Assembly (NCBI RefSeq): GCF_014207095.1
Contig: NZ_JACHBG010000018.1
Location: forward strand, 47,351 to 111,350
Reading direction: 5' to 3'
Length of the DNA: 64,000 nucleotides
DNA from: Martinezella lusitana
Lineage (GTDB): Bacteria; Pseudomonadota; Alphaproteobacteria; Rhizobiales; Rhizobiaceae
The translations under genes and the position numbers were made by a program. Positions 9,450-18,510 of the stretch are shown one piece after another; position 1 is the stretch's first letter, and each line of letters begins with the position of its first letter. Below the pieces are notes generated by a model. The model saw only the letters and a list, made by a program, of their open reading frames with translations. It was not told the DNA's origin and ran no database searches.

Positions 9450-9898
9450 TGCTCTCTCCGTATCGACATCGAGGTGTCTGCGCCTTGCAGCACTAGGGCA
9501 TGAAGCTTGCTCGTGACTTGCGTTGAAGCGGCTTTTTCCCGTGTGCGAGCAAACCTAAAGGGCGGCCTCGGCCCGGAGGTGATCGAAACAGAACAGTCGA
9601 CCTGAGGTCATTAACCTTCGGGCAAGGAATTAACCATAAATAATGAGGCTGAACGTCGGAATGGGAAAATTGTGACTCGTTCTCAGCAGGCATGAAGCCG
9701 CCCCGTCGTACCGGGTCCGATCCGGTATCCATCTCATCAAACAGGTCCGCAAAAGACTTTGATGAACGAGCGAGCTTCAGCGCCTCGATCATTTGATCGG
9801 CGGCTTCCTGTGCTTTTCCTCGCGTCCTCATCGCGCCTGGCGCGGATCATCAGCGGTTCGCCGGCGCTTGCGCGCGCGGCACTTCGGCGGGGACGATT
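9450..9898. other. Non-coding region upstream of the chemotaxis operon
   Basis: About 450 bp without a convincing gene. It contains an AT-rich stretch at 9607-9650 with two attaacc repeats (ggtcattaaccttcg and ggaattaaccataaataatg) that probably belongs to the promoter region of icpA and the che operon. A minus-strand frame at 9493-9831 is discussed among the rejected items. Confidence 0.5.
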
Positions 9899-11545
9899 TT
9901 GGCGCAAGATTCGCCGTCAGATCAGGCAGGTAGGGCGCAGGCTGGCAGCCTTCGCGACCGCTTGCGTTTTGCTGGTCTCGATGCCGGACAATGCGAGACC
10001 CTGCGCCGTAACCGGCCAATGCTTGAGGCCCATCTCAAGTCCGGCCTGCGCGATCTTTTCCACCGTTTCCAGACGTTTCCGGACGCTGCCCGCAATTTCG
10101 CCAGCGAAAGCCAGCTCGAACGGCTTCAGGATCTGCAGTCGTCCCATTGGGATGTTCTGACCGACGCCCGCTTCGACAGCCTCTATGCCGAGCGCGTCAA
10201 GGTTCTGTCCGACAGCGAAAGCAAGATGGGGCTCGATCCGCGCTGGCATGTTGCCGGTCACGGCGTGATGCTGGAACATATTCTGACCGGCCTCGTCGAG
10301 GAGATGGGTGGCCGGGCCATACTGCCGGGAGCCAAGCGCCGTGCGCGTGAGCTGAAGGAACTGGTCACATCGGTCGTCCGCCTTGTCATGGTCGATGTCG
10401 AGATTGCCGTATCCCTGCGTTTCAATGAATTGCGCATCGGGCATCAGCGGGCGCTGGCAGAACAGCGTCTTGCCGATCGCACCGAAGCGGCAGGCCTTAT
10501 CGCCGATTTGGCCAACAGCCTTACCGGTCGCGATCTGACGGCCCGCCTGCCTGCCGATTGTCCCGAAGCTTATATGGAAGTGGCCGAAGCGCTGAACGCT
10601 GCTCTCGAAGACATCCGGCAGCAGTTTGCGGTGCTCTCCAGCGGCGTGCAGGCGGCGGAAGCGACGACGGATGCCATCGCGCGCACCTCCAGATCCTTTG
10701 TCGAGAATTCCGCTGAACACGCGCAAGGGCTCGCGGCCTCGGCCCGCCAGCTTGCCGAGCTTGCCGATCAGGTGCGCGGCAATGCCGCCAATACCCGTTC
10801 GGCGGAGCGCGCGGCAGCGTCGACGCGTAGCGCCGCGGAAGACAGCGGCCGGATTGTCGGGCAGGCGATATCGGCCATGGCGGATATCGAGACGTCGGCC
10901 GAAAAGATCGGCCAGATCATCGGCGTCATCGACGAGATCGCCTTCCAGACCAATCTTCTCGCCTTGAATGCCGGTATCGAGGCTGCTCGCGCCGGCGACA
11001 GCGGCCGTGGTTTTGCCGTCGTCGCCCAGGAGGTTCGCGCGCTTGCGCAGCGCTCCGCCGATGCTGCGCGTGAAATCAAGGTTCTGGTTTCGGGCACGAA
11101 GGCGCAGGTCGACGCCGGCGTGCAGATGGTCGGCCGCACGCAGGATGCGATCGGCAGCATCGTCCGCCAGGTAACGGATATCAACGACGCTATTTCCGGG
11201 ATCGCGGCGGCGAGCGACGTGCAGGTGGCCGGCCTGCATTCACTCTCGGCTGATATTGGCGACTTCAGCACGCGTGCTGCCGCTGGCGAAGGCCTGGCCA
11301 ATCGCTCGCAGGAAGGCGCCGATCACCTCCAGACCGTTGTTGTCGAACTCGGCCGCACCATCCGCGAGTTTCGCATCGAGCGGGAGCGGCGCCATGCGGC
11401 CTCTCCGGCGCCGGTGAAGGCTGCGCAGCAGCGACAGCTTCCCGGCCGCGACGAATTCAACGTCGGGCGCGATGAAGACGAAATGGCCGACTTCGGCTTC
11501 CCGCTTCGCAGAGCGGCGATGGGAGGCGAACGCAATGCCTATTGA
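9899..11545 (+). CDS. icpA: Soluble globin-coupled chemoreceptor (internal chemotaxis protein)
   Basis: The 548-residue methyl-accepting chemotaxis protein has no membrane segment. Residues about 20-185 resemble a protoglobin sensor (motifs HFQTFPDAARNF-like, QSSHWDVLTD and GLDPRWHVAGHG). A HAMP-like linker follows, then the signalling domain with the highly conserved hairpin tip IDEIAFQTNLLALNAGIEAARAG near residue 350. It would signal to CheA-CheW from the cytoplasm. As in Sinorhizobium meliloti icpA, it is the first gene of the che operon. The start is a TTG with GGGGA upstream. At the place where globin sensors carry the proximal haem histidine (two residues before K/R-I/M-G-L) there is a glutamate, so haem binding is doubtful. 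No C-terminal CheR-tethering pentapeptide is seen. Confidence 0.85.
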   Translation: MAQDSPSDQAGRAQAGSLRDRLRFAGLDAGQCETLRRNRPMLEAHLKSGLRDLFHRFQTFPDAARNFASESQLERLQDLQSSHWDVLTDARFDSLYAERVKVLSDSESKMGLDPRWHVAGHGVMLEHILTGLVEEMGGRAILPGAKRRARELKELVTSVVRLVMVDVEIAVSLRFNELRIGHQRALAEQRLADRTEAAGLIADLANSLTGRDLTARLPADCPEAYMEVAEALNAALEDIRQQFAVLSSGVQAAEATTDAIARTSRSFVENSAEHAQGLAASARQLAELADQVRGNAANTRSAERAAASTRSAAEDSGRIVGQAISAMADIETSAEKIGQIIGVIDEIAFQTNLLALNAGIEAARAGDSGRGFAVVAQEVRALAQRSADAAREIKVLVSGTKAQVDAGVQMVGRTQDAIGSIVRQVTDINDAISGIAAASDVQVAGLHSLSADIGDFSTRAAAGEGLANRSQEGADHLQTVVVELGRTIREFRIERERRHAASPAPVKAAQQRQLPGRDEFNVGRDEDEMADFGFPLRRAAMGGERNAY

Positions 11546-11607
11546 TTTAACCGTTTCATGCACATGCGGGCCGGCAGGCCCGATTTCAGGCAACAAGGAA
11601 TAGAGCG

Positions 11608-11904
11608 ATGCCGAGCAGGAAAGGCGAAAAGACAATCAGTCTGGCCGCGGTGCTGGACCTCAACGAGGCTTCGACGCTGCGCGGCAAGTTGATGGGGATG
11701 CGCGGCAGCAATGTCGTGATCGATGCGTCCGGCGTCGAAAGGGTTGGGGCCTTGTGCATGCAGGTCATCATGGCCGCTGCCAAGACCTGGGATGAGGACA
11801 AGCTGTCCTTCACCTTTTCCAAGGTGTCGGACGCATTTCAAAAAACAATGCAGATGATTGGGGTCGACATCTCTCATCTACTTGCCAAGGAGATCCGGCA
11901 ATGA
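11608..11904 (+). CDS. cheS: CheS, STAS-domain chemotaxis accessory protein
   Basis: The 98-residue protein is a single STAS-like domain (ISLAAVLDLNEASTLRGKL, then VVIDASGVERVGALCMQVI) related to anti-sigma-factor antagonists. In S. meliloti the equivalent gene, in the same place before cheY1, encodes CheS. CheS binds CheA and strengthens the CheA-CheY1 interaction so that CheY1 drains phosphate from CheY2-P faster. The gene overlaps cheY1 by four bases (ATGA-type), showing translational coupling. The serine phosphorylated in many STAS proteins is not evident; the matching region reads GVERVGALCM. Confidence 0.85.
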   Translation: MPSRKGEKTISLAAVLDLNEASTLRGKLMGMRGSNVVIDASGVERVGALCMQVIMAAAKTWDEDKLSFTFSKVSDAFQKTMQMIGVDISHLLAKEIRQ

Positions 11905-12266
11905 AGAAAAAAGTACTGACCGTGGATGATTCACGGACCATTCGAAACATGCTTCTCGTCACCCTCAACAATGCGGGTTTCGAGACCATTCAGGCTGAAG
12001 ACGGAGTCGAAGGCCTGGAAATTCTGGAAGAAGCCAATCCGGACGTGATCGTTACCGATATCAATATGCCGCGCCTCGACGGTTTCGGCTTCATCGAGGG
12101 CGTGCGCCGCAACGACCGCTATCGCGCCGTTCCGATCCTCGTCCTGACGACCGAGAGTGACGCTGAAAAGAAGAATCGCGCCCGCCAGGCCGGCGCAACC
12201 GGCTGGATCGTCAAGCCGTTCGACCCCGCCAAGCTGATCGATGCCATCGAGCGCGTAACCGCCTAA
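11901..12266 (+). CDS. cheY1: Chemotaxis response regulator CheY1 (phosphate sink)
   Basis: The 121-residue stand-alone receiver domain has the acidic pair Asp9-Asp10, phosphoacceptor Asp53 (VIVTDINMP), Thr83/84 and Lys105 (IVKPF). In rhizobia with two CheY proteins, CheY1 does not drive the motor. It takes back phosphate through CheA from CheY2-P, which makes a CheZ phosphatase unnecessary. It is translationally coupled to cheS and followed 16 bp later by cheA. Confidence 0.9.
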   Translation: MKKKVLTVDDSRTIRNMLLVTLNNAGFETIQAEDGVEGLEILEEANPDVIVTDINMPRLDGFGFIEGVRRNDRYRAVPILVLTTESDAEKKNRARQAGATGWIVKPFDPAKLIDAIERVTA

Positions 12267-12282
12267 ACAGGACCCGCCCCTT

Positions 12283-14580
12283 ATGGATATGAACGAAATC
12301 AAAGAGATTTTCTTCCAGGAGTGCGAAGAGCAGCTCGCCGAACTGGAATCCGGTCTCCTGAAAATGAATGATGGCGACCGCGATCCGGAAACCGTCAATG
12401 CCGTCTTCCGCGCCGTTCATTCCATCAAGGGTGGGGCAGGGGCTTTCGGTCTGGACGACCTGGTCTCATTCGCTCACGTCTTTGAGACCACGCTCGATTG
12501 CGTTCGATCCAATAAGCTGGAGCCGACCCAGGATGTCCTGAAGGTCATGCTGAAGGCTGCCGACGTGCTGGCCGACCTGACCAATGCCGCCCGCGATGGC
12601 GGCAGCGTCGATCCGGCGCGCAGCCGCGGGCTGGTCAAGGAGCTTGAGGCGCTGGCTAATGGCGATGTGCCCGCGCCATCCGCGGCAGTTGTCGCAGAGC
12701 CGGCTCCGAAGCCGGTCGCGGCGGCGCCTGCACCCGCGCCGACCGACGACAGCGGCTTCCAGCCGATCCCGTTTAGCTTCGACGATGATTTTGGCTCCGA
12801 TGAGCCGTCCGCCGATGCCCTGCCGGAATATGAAGTCACCTTCAAGCCCCGCTCGGATCTCTACGCCAAGGGCAATGACGCCACGCTGCTGCTGCGCGAC
12901 CTCGCGCGGCTGGGTGAGATGAGCGTCTATTGTGATCTGGACGCGTTGCCGAGCCTTCCGGAACTCGACCCGGAAGGCGCCTATTTCAAGTGGACGATCT
13001 CGATCAAGACGAACAAGGGCGAAGATGCCATCCGTACCGTCTTCGAGTTTGCGGAATGGGATTGCGAGCTCGATGTCCGTGCTGTCAGAGCCGACGCAGG
13101 TTCTTCTGGCGATGAAGAGCTGCCGATGGTTCCGGTGCCCTTCGATCTTTCCATTCTCGATGACGAGCGCAGCGAGCCGGTTGCCAAGGCAATCGAGGAA
13201 GCTCCCGCGGCAAAGAGCGATGCCGCCGCCGCCGTTGCTGCAGCTGAAACAGCCAGCAACGTCACGCAGCTTGCCGCCGTTGCCGCCCGCGTCGAAAAGA
13301 AGGAGGCGGCTCTTGCTGCCGCCGCAGCCGCCAACGCCGCTGCAGCGGCGCAAAACAATGCCGCCGCCGGCGTCGGCCAGACCATTCGTGTCGATCTCGA
13401 CCGCGTGGATAGGCTGATCAACCTCGTAGGCGAGCTCGTCATCAATCAGGCGATGCTCTCCCAGAGCGTCATCGAGAACGACAACAACGGCACGTCGTCG
13501 ATCAATATGGGCCTCGAGGAGCTGCAGCAGCTGACCCGCGAGATCCAGGACAGCGTCATGGCGATCCGCGCGCAGCCGGTGAAGCCGGTCTTCCAGCGCA
13601 TGTCGCGTATCGTCCGCGAAATCGCCGACATGACCGGGAAGTCGATCCGCCTGATCACCGAGGGCGAGAACACCGAAGTCGACAAGACCGTCATCGACAA
13701 GCTTGCCGAACCGCTGACGCATATGATCCGCAACGCCGTAGACCACGGCGTCGAAACTCCTGAAAAGCGCGCGGCACTCGGCAAGAATCCGGAAGGCACC
13801 GTCCGCCTGACGGCGAAGCATCGTTCCGGCCGCATTCTCATCGAGCTTGCCGACGACGGCGCTGGTATCAATCGCGAGAAGGTGCGCCAGAAGGCCATCG
13901 ACAACGACCTGATTGCAGCCGATGCGAATCTTTCGGACGAGGAAGTCGATAACCTGATCTTCCTGCCGGGCTTCTCGACCGCCGACAAGATTTCGGACAT
14001 TTCTGGCCGCGGCGTCGGCATGGACGTGGTCAAGCGCTCGATCCAGGCACTCGGCGGCCGTATCAACATCAGCTCCAGGCCCGGTCAGGGCTCCGTCTTC
14101 ACCATGAGCCTGCCGCTGACGCTTGCCGTTCTCGACGGCATGGTGGTGACGGTTGCCGGCCAGACCCTGGTTGTGCCGTTGACCGCCATCGTCGAAACGC
14201 TCCAGCCGGAGGCGTCCGCGATCCATTCCTTCGGTGCGAACCATCGCCTGATCTCGATCCGCAACAGCTTCTGCCCGTTGGTCGATGTCGGCCGTATCCT
14301 GAACTTCCGCGCCACGCAGGCCAATCCGGTCGAAGGCGTCGCGCTGCTGGTGGAATCGGAAGGCGGCGGCCAGCGTGCGCTGATGGTCGATGCGATCCAG
14401 GGCCAACGCCAGGTCGTCATCAAGAGCCTCGAAGCCAACTATACGCATGTGCCCGGCATTGCGGCCGCAACCATCCTCGGCGATGGCCGCGTCGCATTGA
14501 TCCTCGATGTCGATGCGGTGGTCGGCGCTTCCCGCGGCCAGTCGCTGAAGCCTGAAATGTCTTACGCAGCGGTGGGTTGA
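12283..14580 (+). CDS. cheA: Chemotaxis histidine kinase CheA
   Basis: The 765-residue kinase phosphorylates CheY1, CheY2 and CheB in response to chemoreceptors. Domains in order are: the HPt domain with His46 (AVHSIKGGAGAF); an Ala/Pro-rich linker; a response-regulator-binding region (about residues 185-270); and a second Ala-rich linker near 305-360. These are followed by the dimerisation domain (IRVDLDRVDRLINLVGEL), the ATPase domain with N-box MIRNAVDHGVE and ADDGAGI and SGRGVGMDVV boxes, and the CheW-like C-terminal domain. All kinase boxes are intact. Length suits rhizobial CheA. Confidence 0.97.
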   Translation: MDMNEIKEIFFQECEEQLAELESGLLKMNDGDRDPETVNAVFRAVHSIKGGAGAFGLDDLVSFAHVFETTLDCVRSNKLEPTQDVLKVMLKAADVLADLTNAARDGGSVDPARSRGLVKELEALANGDVPAPSAAVVAEPAPKPVAAAPAPAPTDDSGFQPIPFSFDDDFGSDEPSADALPEYEVTFKPRSDLYAKGNDATLLLRDLARLGEMSVYCDLDALPSLPELDPEGAYFKWTISIKTNKGEDAIRTVFEFAEWDCELDVRAVRADAGSSGDEELPMVPVPFDLSILDDERSEPVAKAIEEAPAAKSDAAAAVAAAETASNVTQLAAVAARVEKKEAALAAAAAANAAAAAQNNAAAGVGQTIRVDLDRVDRLINLVGELVINQAMLSQSVIENDNNGTSSINMGLEELQQLTREIQDSVMAIRAQPVKPVFQRMSRIVREIADMTGKSIRLITEGENTEVDKTVIDKLAEPLTHMIRNAVDHGVETPEKRAALGKNPEGTVRLTAKHRSGRILIELADDGAGINREKVRQKAIDNDLIAADANLSDEEVDNLIFLPGFSTADKISDISGRGVGMDVVKRSIQALGGRINISSRPGQGSVFTMSLPLTLAVLDGMVVTVAGQTLVVPLTAIVETLQPEASAIHSFGANHRLISIRNSFCPLVDVGRILNFRATQANPVEGVALLVESEGGGQRALMVDAIQGQRQVVIKSLEANYTHVPGIAAATILGDGRVALILDVDAVVGASRGQSLKPEMSYAAVG

Positions 14581-14583
14581 TTT

Positions 14584-15051
14584 ATGTCCTATGCCGTCAA
14601 GAATCTGACCCAGGGGGTCCGGGAGCTGATAGCCTTCCGGATCGGCGATCAGGAATTCTGCGTCGACATCATGTCGGTTCGCGAAATTCGTGGTTGGACT
14701 CCGGCGACGGTCATGCCGCATGCGCCTGCCTATATGCTCGGCGTCATCAACCTGCGTGGCGCCGTGCTGCCGATCATCGATCTTTCCAGCCGCCTCGGCA
14801 TGAAGAATGCGGAGCCGACGGCCCGGCATGTGATCATCGTCGCCCAAGTCAAGCGCAAGGTTGTCGGCCTCCTGGTCGATGCCGTGTCCGACATCCTGAC
14901 GATCACCGACGACAGCATCCAGCCGACGCCGGAGGTCTCGTCCGACCATGAGCGGCAGTTTGCACGCGGTATCGTCGCCATCGACCGTCGCATGATCTGC
15001 CTGATCGAACTGGAAGCCCTGTTCCCCGAGAGTGAAAGCGAAGCTGCATGA
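14584..15051 (+). CDS. cheW: Chemotaxis coupling protein CheW
   Basis: This 155-residue SH3-like coupling protein bridges CheA and chemoreceptors. Typical blocks are ELIAFRIGDQEFCVDIMSVREI (residues 13-34), MLGVINLRGAVLPIIDL and KVVGLLVDAVSDIL. It lies three bases after cheA and overlaps cheR by four bases. Confidence 0.95.
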   Translation: MSYAVKNLTQGVRELIAFRIGDQEFCVDIMSVREIRGWTPATVMPHAPAYMLGVINLRGAVLPIIDLSSRLGMKNAEPTARHVIIVAQVKRKVVGLLVDAVSDILTITDDSIQPTPEVSSDHERQFARGIVAIDRRMICLIELEALFPESESEAA

Positions 15052-15956
15052 GTGTGATGGGAGCAATAGATCTCAAGGCATCACCGGACGAGATCCTGGC
15101 CAGCGGCGAGTATCCGCTGACCCGGCGCGACCTCGCCGAGATCGCCGCCATGATCTATGCGGATGCGGGCATTTCCCTCAACGAAAGCAAGGCGTCGCTG
15201 GTTTATTCGCGGTTGTCGAAGCATATCCGCGCGCTGGGCCTGCCAGGTTTCCGTGACTATTGTCTGCTGGTGTCTTCGCCGGCCGGAAGTGCGGAGCGGC
15301 GCGAGATGCTGTCGCATCTGACGACGAACTTCACCCGCTTCTTCCGCGAAAACCATCATTTCGATCATATGCGCACTGAAGTCCTGCCGGAGCTGCTGGC
15401 TCGTGCCAAGGCCGGCGGTCGCGTGCGGATCTGGTCGGCTGCCTGTTCCGACGGGCAGGAACCCTATTCGATCGCACTGACGGTGCTGTCGCTCATGCCG
15501 AATGTGGCGGAGCTCGATTTCAAGATCCTGGCAACGGATATCGATCCGAAGATACTGGGCCTTGCGCGCGCCGGCGCTTATGATGAGGCCGCGCTGGAAA
15601 CGATCTCGCCTGCCATGCGCAAGCAGTGGTTCCAAGAGGTCAATGTCCAGGGCCGCCGCAAGTTCCAGATCGATGATCGCGTCAAGCGGCTCATCACCTT
15701 CAACGAACTGAACCTGATGGCGCAGTGGCCCTTCAAGGGCACCTTCGACGTCATCTTCTGCCGCAACGTCGTCATCTATTTCGATGAGCCGACGCAGGTG
15801 AAGATCTGGTCGCGTTTCGCCGGCCAGCTGCAGGAAGGCGGCCACCTCTATATCGGCCATTCCGAGCGTGTCGCGGGGGAATCGAAGCACCTCTTCGACA
15901 ATATCGGCATTACCACCTATCGCTATCTCGGTAAAAACGCGGGGAGAAAACCATGA
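15048..15956 (+). CDS. cheR: Chemoreceptor glutamate methyltransferase CheR
   Basis: The 302-residue S-adenosylmethionine-dependent methyltransferase adds methyl groups to receptor glutamates for adaptation. The N-terminal helical domain contains LTTNFTRFFRE. The SAM-binding motif region is IWSAACSDGQEPYSIA, followed by ILATDIDPKIL, and the late motif is FDVIFCRNVVIYF with GHLYIGHSE near the end. The ATG overlaps the cheW stop codon (ATGA). Confidence 0.95.
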   Translation: MSVMGAIDLKASPDEILASGEYPLTRRDLAEIAAMIYADAGISLNESKASLVYSRLSKHIRALGLPGFRDYCLLVSSPAGSAERREMLSHLTTNFTRFFRENHHFDHMRTEVLPELLARAKAGGRVRIWSAACSDGQEPYSIALTVLSLMPNVAELDFKILATDIDPKILGLARAGAYDEAALETISPAMRKQWFQEVNVQGRRKFQIDDRVKRLITFNELNLMAQWPFKGTFDVIFCRNVVIYFDEPTQVKIWSRFAGQLQEGGHLYIGHSERVAGESKHLFDNIGITTYRYLGKNAGRKP

Positions 15957-16999
15957 ACGCCGCTGCCCGTGTTCTCGTGGTCGACGATTCTGCGACCATG
16001 CGTGGTCTCATTACCGCCGTGCTGCGCTCGGATCCCGAGGTTGACGTCGTCGGCCAGGCGGGCGATGCGATGGAGGCGCGTGCCGCCATCAAGGCACTCA
16101 ATCCCGACGTCGTTACACTCGATATCGAGATGCCGAATATGAACGGCCTCGATTTTCTCGAGAAGATCATGACGCTGAGGCCGATGCCGGTCATCATGGT
16201 TTCCACGATGACCCATCGCGGCGCCGACGCGACGCTCGCTGCGCTTGAAATCGGTGCCTTCGACTGCGTCGGAAAGCCTTCGCCCGGTGAGCCGCATCCG
16301 TTTGGCGATCTGGCCGAGAAGGTCAAGGCGGCCGCCCGTTCGCAGCGGCAATACGTCAAGCCCGTCGCCGAGCGCGCTCCGCCGGCTCCGGCGGTTGCCG
16401 ATTTCCGAGTCGGCCGCAAGATCGTTGCGATCGGCTCCTCCACCGGTGGTGTCGAGGCACTGATCAATGTGCTGCAGAAATTCCCGGCCAATTGTCCGCC
16501 GACCGTCATCACCCAGCATATGCCGCCGACCTTTACACGCAGCTTTGCCGAACGGCTGAACCGCCTTTGCGCGCCGGTCGTTGAGGAAGCGACCGACGGC
16601 GCACGGCTGGCGATCGGCAAGATCTATCTGGCGCCAGGTGGGGAACGGCATCTGCGGATCGCCAATTCTTCCGCCCCCCATTGCCGCCTGGTCGAAGGCG
16701 CGCCGGTCAACGGCCATCGTCCTTCCGTCGACGTGCTATTTGATTCGGTTGCCGAACTGGCAGGCCGCAATGCCGTCGGCGTTATCCTGACCGGTATGGG
16801 CCGCGATGGCGCTGCCGGTCTCCTCAAAATGCGCCACGCGGGTGCCCGCACCATCGGCCAGAATGAGAAGACCTGCGTGGTCTACGGCATGCCGAGGGTC
16901 GCCCATGAGCTTGGCGCCGTCGAACACCAGTTTCCGCTGAACGCCATTGGCGAGGAAATTTTGAAAATAACAGCCGCCCGAAAGGAAGGGAGCGAATAA
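15953..16999 (+). CDS. cheB: Chemoreceptor methylesterase/deamidase CheB
   Basis: The 348-residue protein has a receiver domain (Asp11-Asp12 and phosphoacceptor Asp57 in VVTLDIEMPNMNG) joined to a C-terminal esterase. The catalytic serine lies in IGSSTGGVEAL, the histidine in TQHMPPTFT and the aspartate in LTGMGRDGAAGL. It removes methyl groups that CheR adds and is activated by CheA. Start and stop overlap cheR and cheY2 respectively, so translation is coupled. Confidence 0.95.
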   Translation: MNAAARVLVVDDSATMRGLITAVLRSDPEVDVVGQAGDAMEARAAIKALNPDVVTLDIEMPNMNGLDFLEKIMTLRPMPVIMVSTMTHRGADATLAALEIGAFDCVGKPSPGEPHPFGDLAEKVKAAARSQRQYVKPVAERAPPAPAVADFRVGRKIVAIGSSTGGVEALINVLQKFPANCPPTVITQHMPPTFTRSFAERLNRLCAPVVEEATDGARLAIGKIYLAPGGERHLRIANSSAPHCRLVEGAPVNGHRPSVDVLFDSVAELAGRNAVGVILTGMGRDGAAGLLKMRHAGARTIGQNEKTCVVYGMPRVAHELGAVEHQFPLNAIGEEILKITAARKEGSE

Positions 17000-17388
17000 T
17001 GTCTCTAGCGGAGAAAATCAAAGTTCTGATCGTCGACGATCAGGTCACCAGCCGCCTCCTGCTCAGCGATGCGCTGACGCAGCTCGGCTTCAAGCAGATC
17101 ACGGCGGCCGGCGACGGCGAGCAGGGGATGAAGATCATGGAGCAGCAGCCCCATCATCTGGTCATCTCCGACTTCAACATGCCGAAGATGGATGGGCTTG
17201 GTCTCCTCCAGGCCGTCCGCACCAATCCGACGACGAAGAAGGCGGCCTTCATTATCCTAACGGCGCAGGGTGACCGTGCACTGGTCCAGAAAGCGGCCCA
17301 GCTTGGCGCCAACAACGTCCTGGCCAAGCCCTTCACCATCGAAAAAATGAAAGCGGCTATCGAAGCCGTGTTCGGAGCATTGAAATGA
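16999..17388 (+). CDS. cheY2: Chemotaxis response regulator CheY2 (motor-controlling)
   Basis: The 129-residue receiver has Asp13-Asp14, phosphoacceptor Asp58 (LVISDFNMP), Thr in IILTAQGD and Lys in LAKPF. By position and by the Asp58 numbering it corresponds to S. meliloti CheY2, whose phosphorylated form binds the flagellar motor and slows its rotation. The start ATG shares a base with the cheB stop, and it overlaps cheD by four bases. Confidence 0.92.
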   Translation: MSLAEKIKVLIVDDQVTSRLLLSDALTQLGFKQITAAGDGEQGMKIMEQQPHHLVISDFNMPKMDGLGLLQAVRTNPTTKKAAFIILTAQGDRALVQKAAQLGANNVLAKPFTIEKMKAAIEAVFGALK

Positions 17389-17939
17389 TCGTCGAGGGTG
17401 CTGCCCGCCGCGTTCACATCATACAGGGCGAGTACAAGGTCGTGAACGATCCGGAAGTGGTGCTGACCACCATTCTCGGCTCCTGCGTCGCGGCCTGCCT
17501 GCGCGACCCGATCGCCGGCGTCGGCGGCATGAACCATTTCCTCCTCCCGGGAATGGCAAGTTCGCCGACGAGCGGTGGTGATGCGACGCGCTACGGCGTG
17601 CACCTGATGGAGCTTCTGATCAACGGCCTCTTGAAGAAGGGTGCGCGTCGCGATCGGCTGGAGGCCAAGGTCTTCGGTGGCGCAAAGACGATCGCGACCT
17701 TTTCCAATGTCGGCGAGCAGAATGCAGCCTTCGCCATGCAGTTCCTGAAGGACGAAGGCATACCCGTCGTGGGCTCGAGCACCGGCGGCGAACATGGGCG
17801 CAAGATTGAATATTGGCCGATCTCCGGAAGAGCCAGGCAATACCCGCTCACCGGCGCGGAGACGCAGAAGACCGTGGCGCTCGAACAGCGTCCCGTCGTG
17901 GCTCCAAAGCCGGTCGACAATACGATCGAATTTTTCTGA
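17385..17939 (+). CDS. cheD: Chemoreceptor glutamine deamidase CheD
   Basis: The 184-residue deamidase converts specific receptor glutamines to glutamates. The catalytic cysteine is in LGSCVAACLRD (near residue 36) and the histidine in GGMNHFLLPG (near residue 52). C-terminal residues include the VVGSSTGGEHGRKI segment. It is translationally coupled to cheY2. Confidence 0.93.
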   Translation: MIVEGAARRVHIIQGEYKVVNDPEVVLTTILGSCVAACLRDPIAGVGGMNHFLLPGMASSPTSGGDATRYGVHLMELLINGLLKKGARRDRLEAKVFGGAKTIATFSNVGEQNAAFAMQFLKDEGIPVVGSSTGGEHGRKIEYWPISGRARQYPLTGAETQKTVALEQRPVVAPKPVDNTIEFF

Positions 17940-17955
17940 TCAGCGAGGCTACCGC

Positions 17956-18345
17956 ATGACCCCCTTCCAGCGCGCCGAAATGACCGACACCGAGGATCTG
18001 CTTCCGGCTATTCTCCTGCGTATCGTCTCCGAACTGCACGATGTCGCCTATCTGATCGAGCGTATTGAGCCGCAGCTGCTGGATGTCGGCGGCGCAAAGG
18101 TACTGGAATCGCCCGGCACGATGAAGGTTCTTCAAGGCATCGATCTTGCCGTCCAGAAGACGCGAGGCATCGCCGAATTCATCGATACCCTTGCCGGCAG
18201 CATGCCGGAGGGATGGACGGTCGATCTTGCTGCCGCACTGAGCCTGGTCAAGCTGACGGAGATGCAGAAGGCGCTCGGCGGCGGCAATTTCCACGCCCAT
18301 CAGCAACCCATGGCGAAGGCGGCCGGCGATTTCGATTTCTTCTGA
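17956..18345 (+). CDS. cheT: CheT, small che-operon protein with DxxxQ motif
   Basis: The 129-residue alpha-helical protein corresponds by position (after cheD, before fliF) to the S. meliloti orf now called cheT. It carries a DxxxQ motif (Asp-Leu-Ala-Val-Gln, in LQGIDLAVQKTRG), which resembles the active-site motif of CheZ-type phosphatases. From published work on the family it is reported to associate with CheR; its enzymatic role is not settled. I chose the start at 17956 because it follows cheD by 16 bp and gives the family length; an in-frame extension upstream would run deep into cheD. Confidence 0.75.
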   Translation: MTPFQRAEMTDTEDLLPAILLRIVSELHDVAYLIERIEPQLLDVGGAKVLESPGTMKVLQGIDLAVQKTRGIAEFIDTLAGSMPEGWTVDLAAALSLVKLTEMQKALGGGNFHAHQQPMAKAAGDFDFF

Positions 18346-18510
18346 TCGGGCATCCGCGACGGATATTGTTTTTCTTATGTAATTTTCTCCGATTCTCCCC
18401 CGCTTTTTCCTTCCAGGCGGGCCGGACGAAACGTTCGCACAAGTTTCGATTTCTATTTTCGCTACGGAGCACAAAGGCATCAGGTCTTTGACGAATCGTG
18501 CGAGAACAGA

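Noticed and set aside
9493..9831. A 112-codon minus-strand frame upstream of icpA
   Set aside because: The first 40 residues look moderately protein-like, but the rest is Arg/Pro-rich without structure, and it covers the AT-rich stretch expected to be the che promoter. It has no known relative.
12466..15066. An 866-codon open frame antisense to cheA and cheW
   Set aside because: It lies wholly opposite cheA and cheW, which have intact motifs and normal spacing; its composition is that of an antisense shadow.
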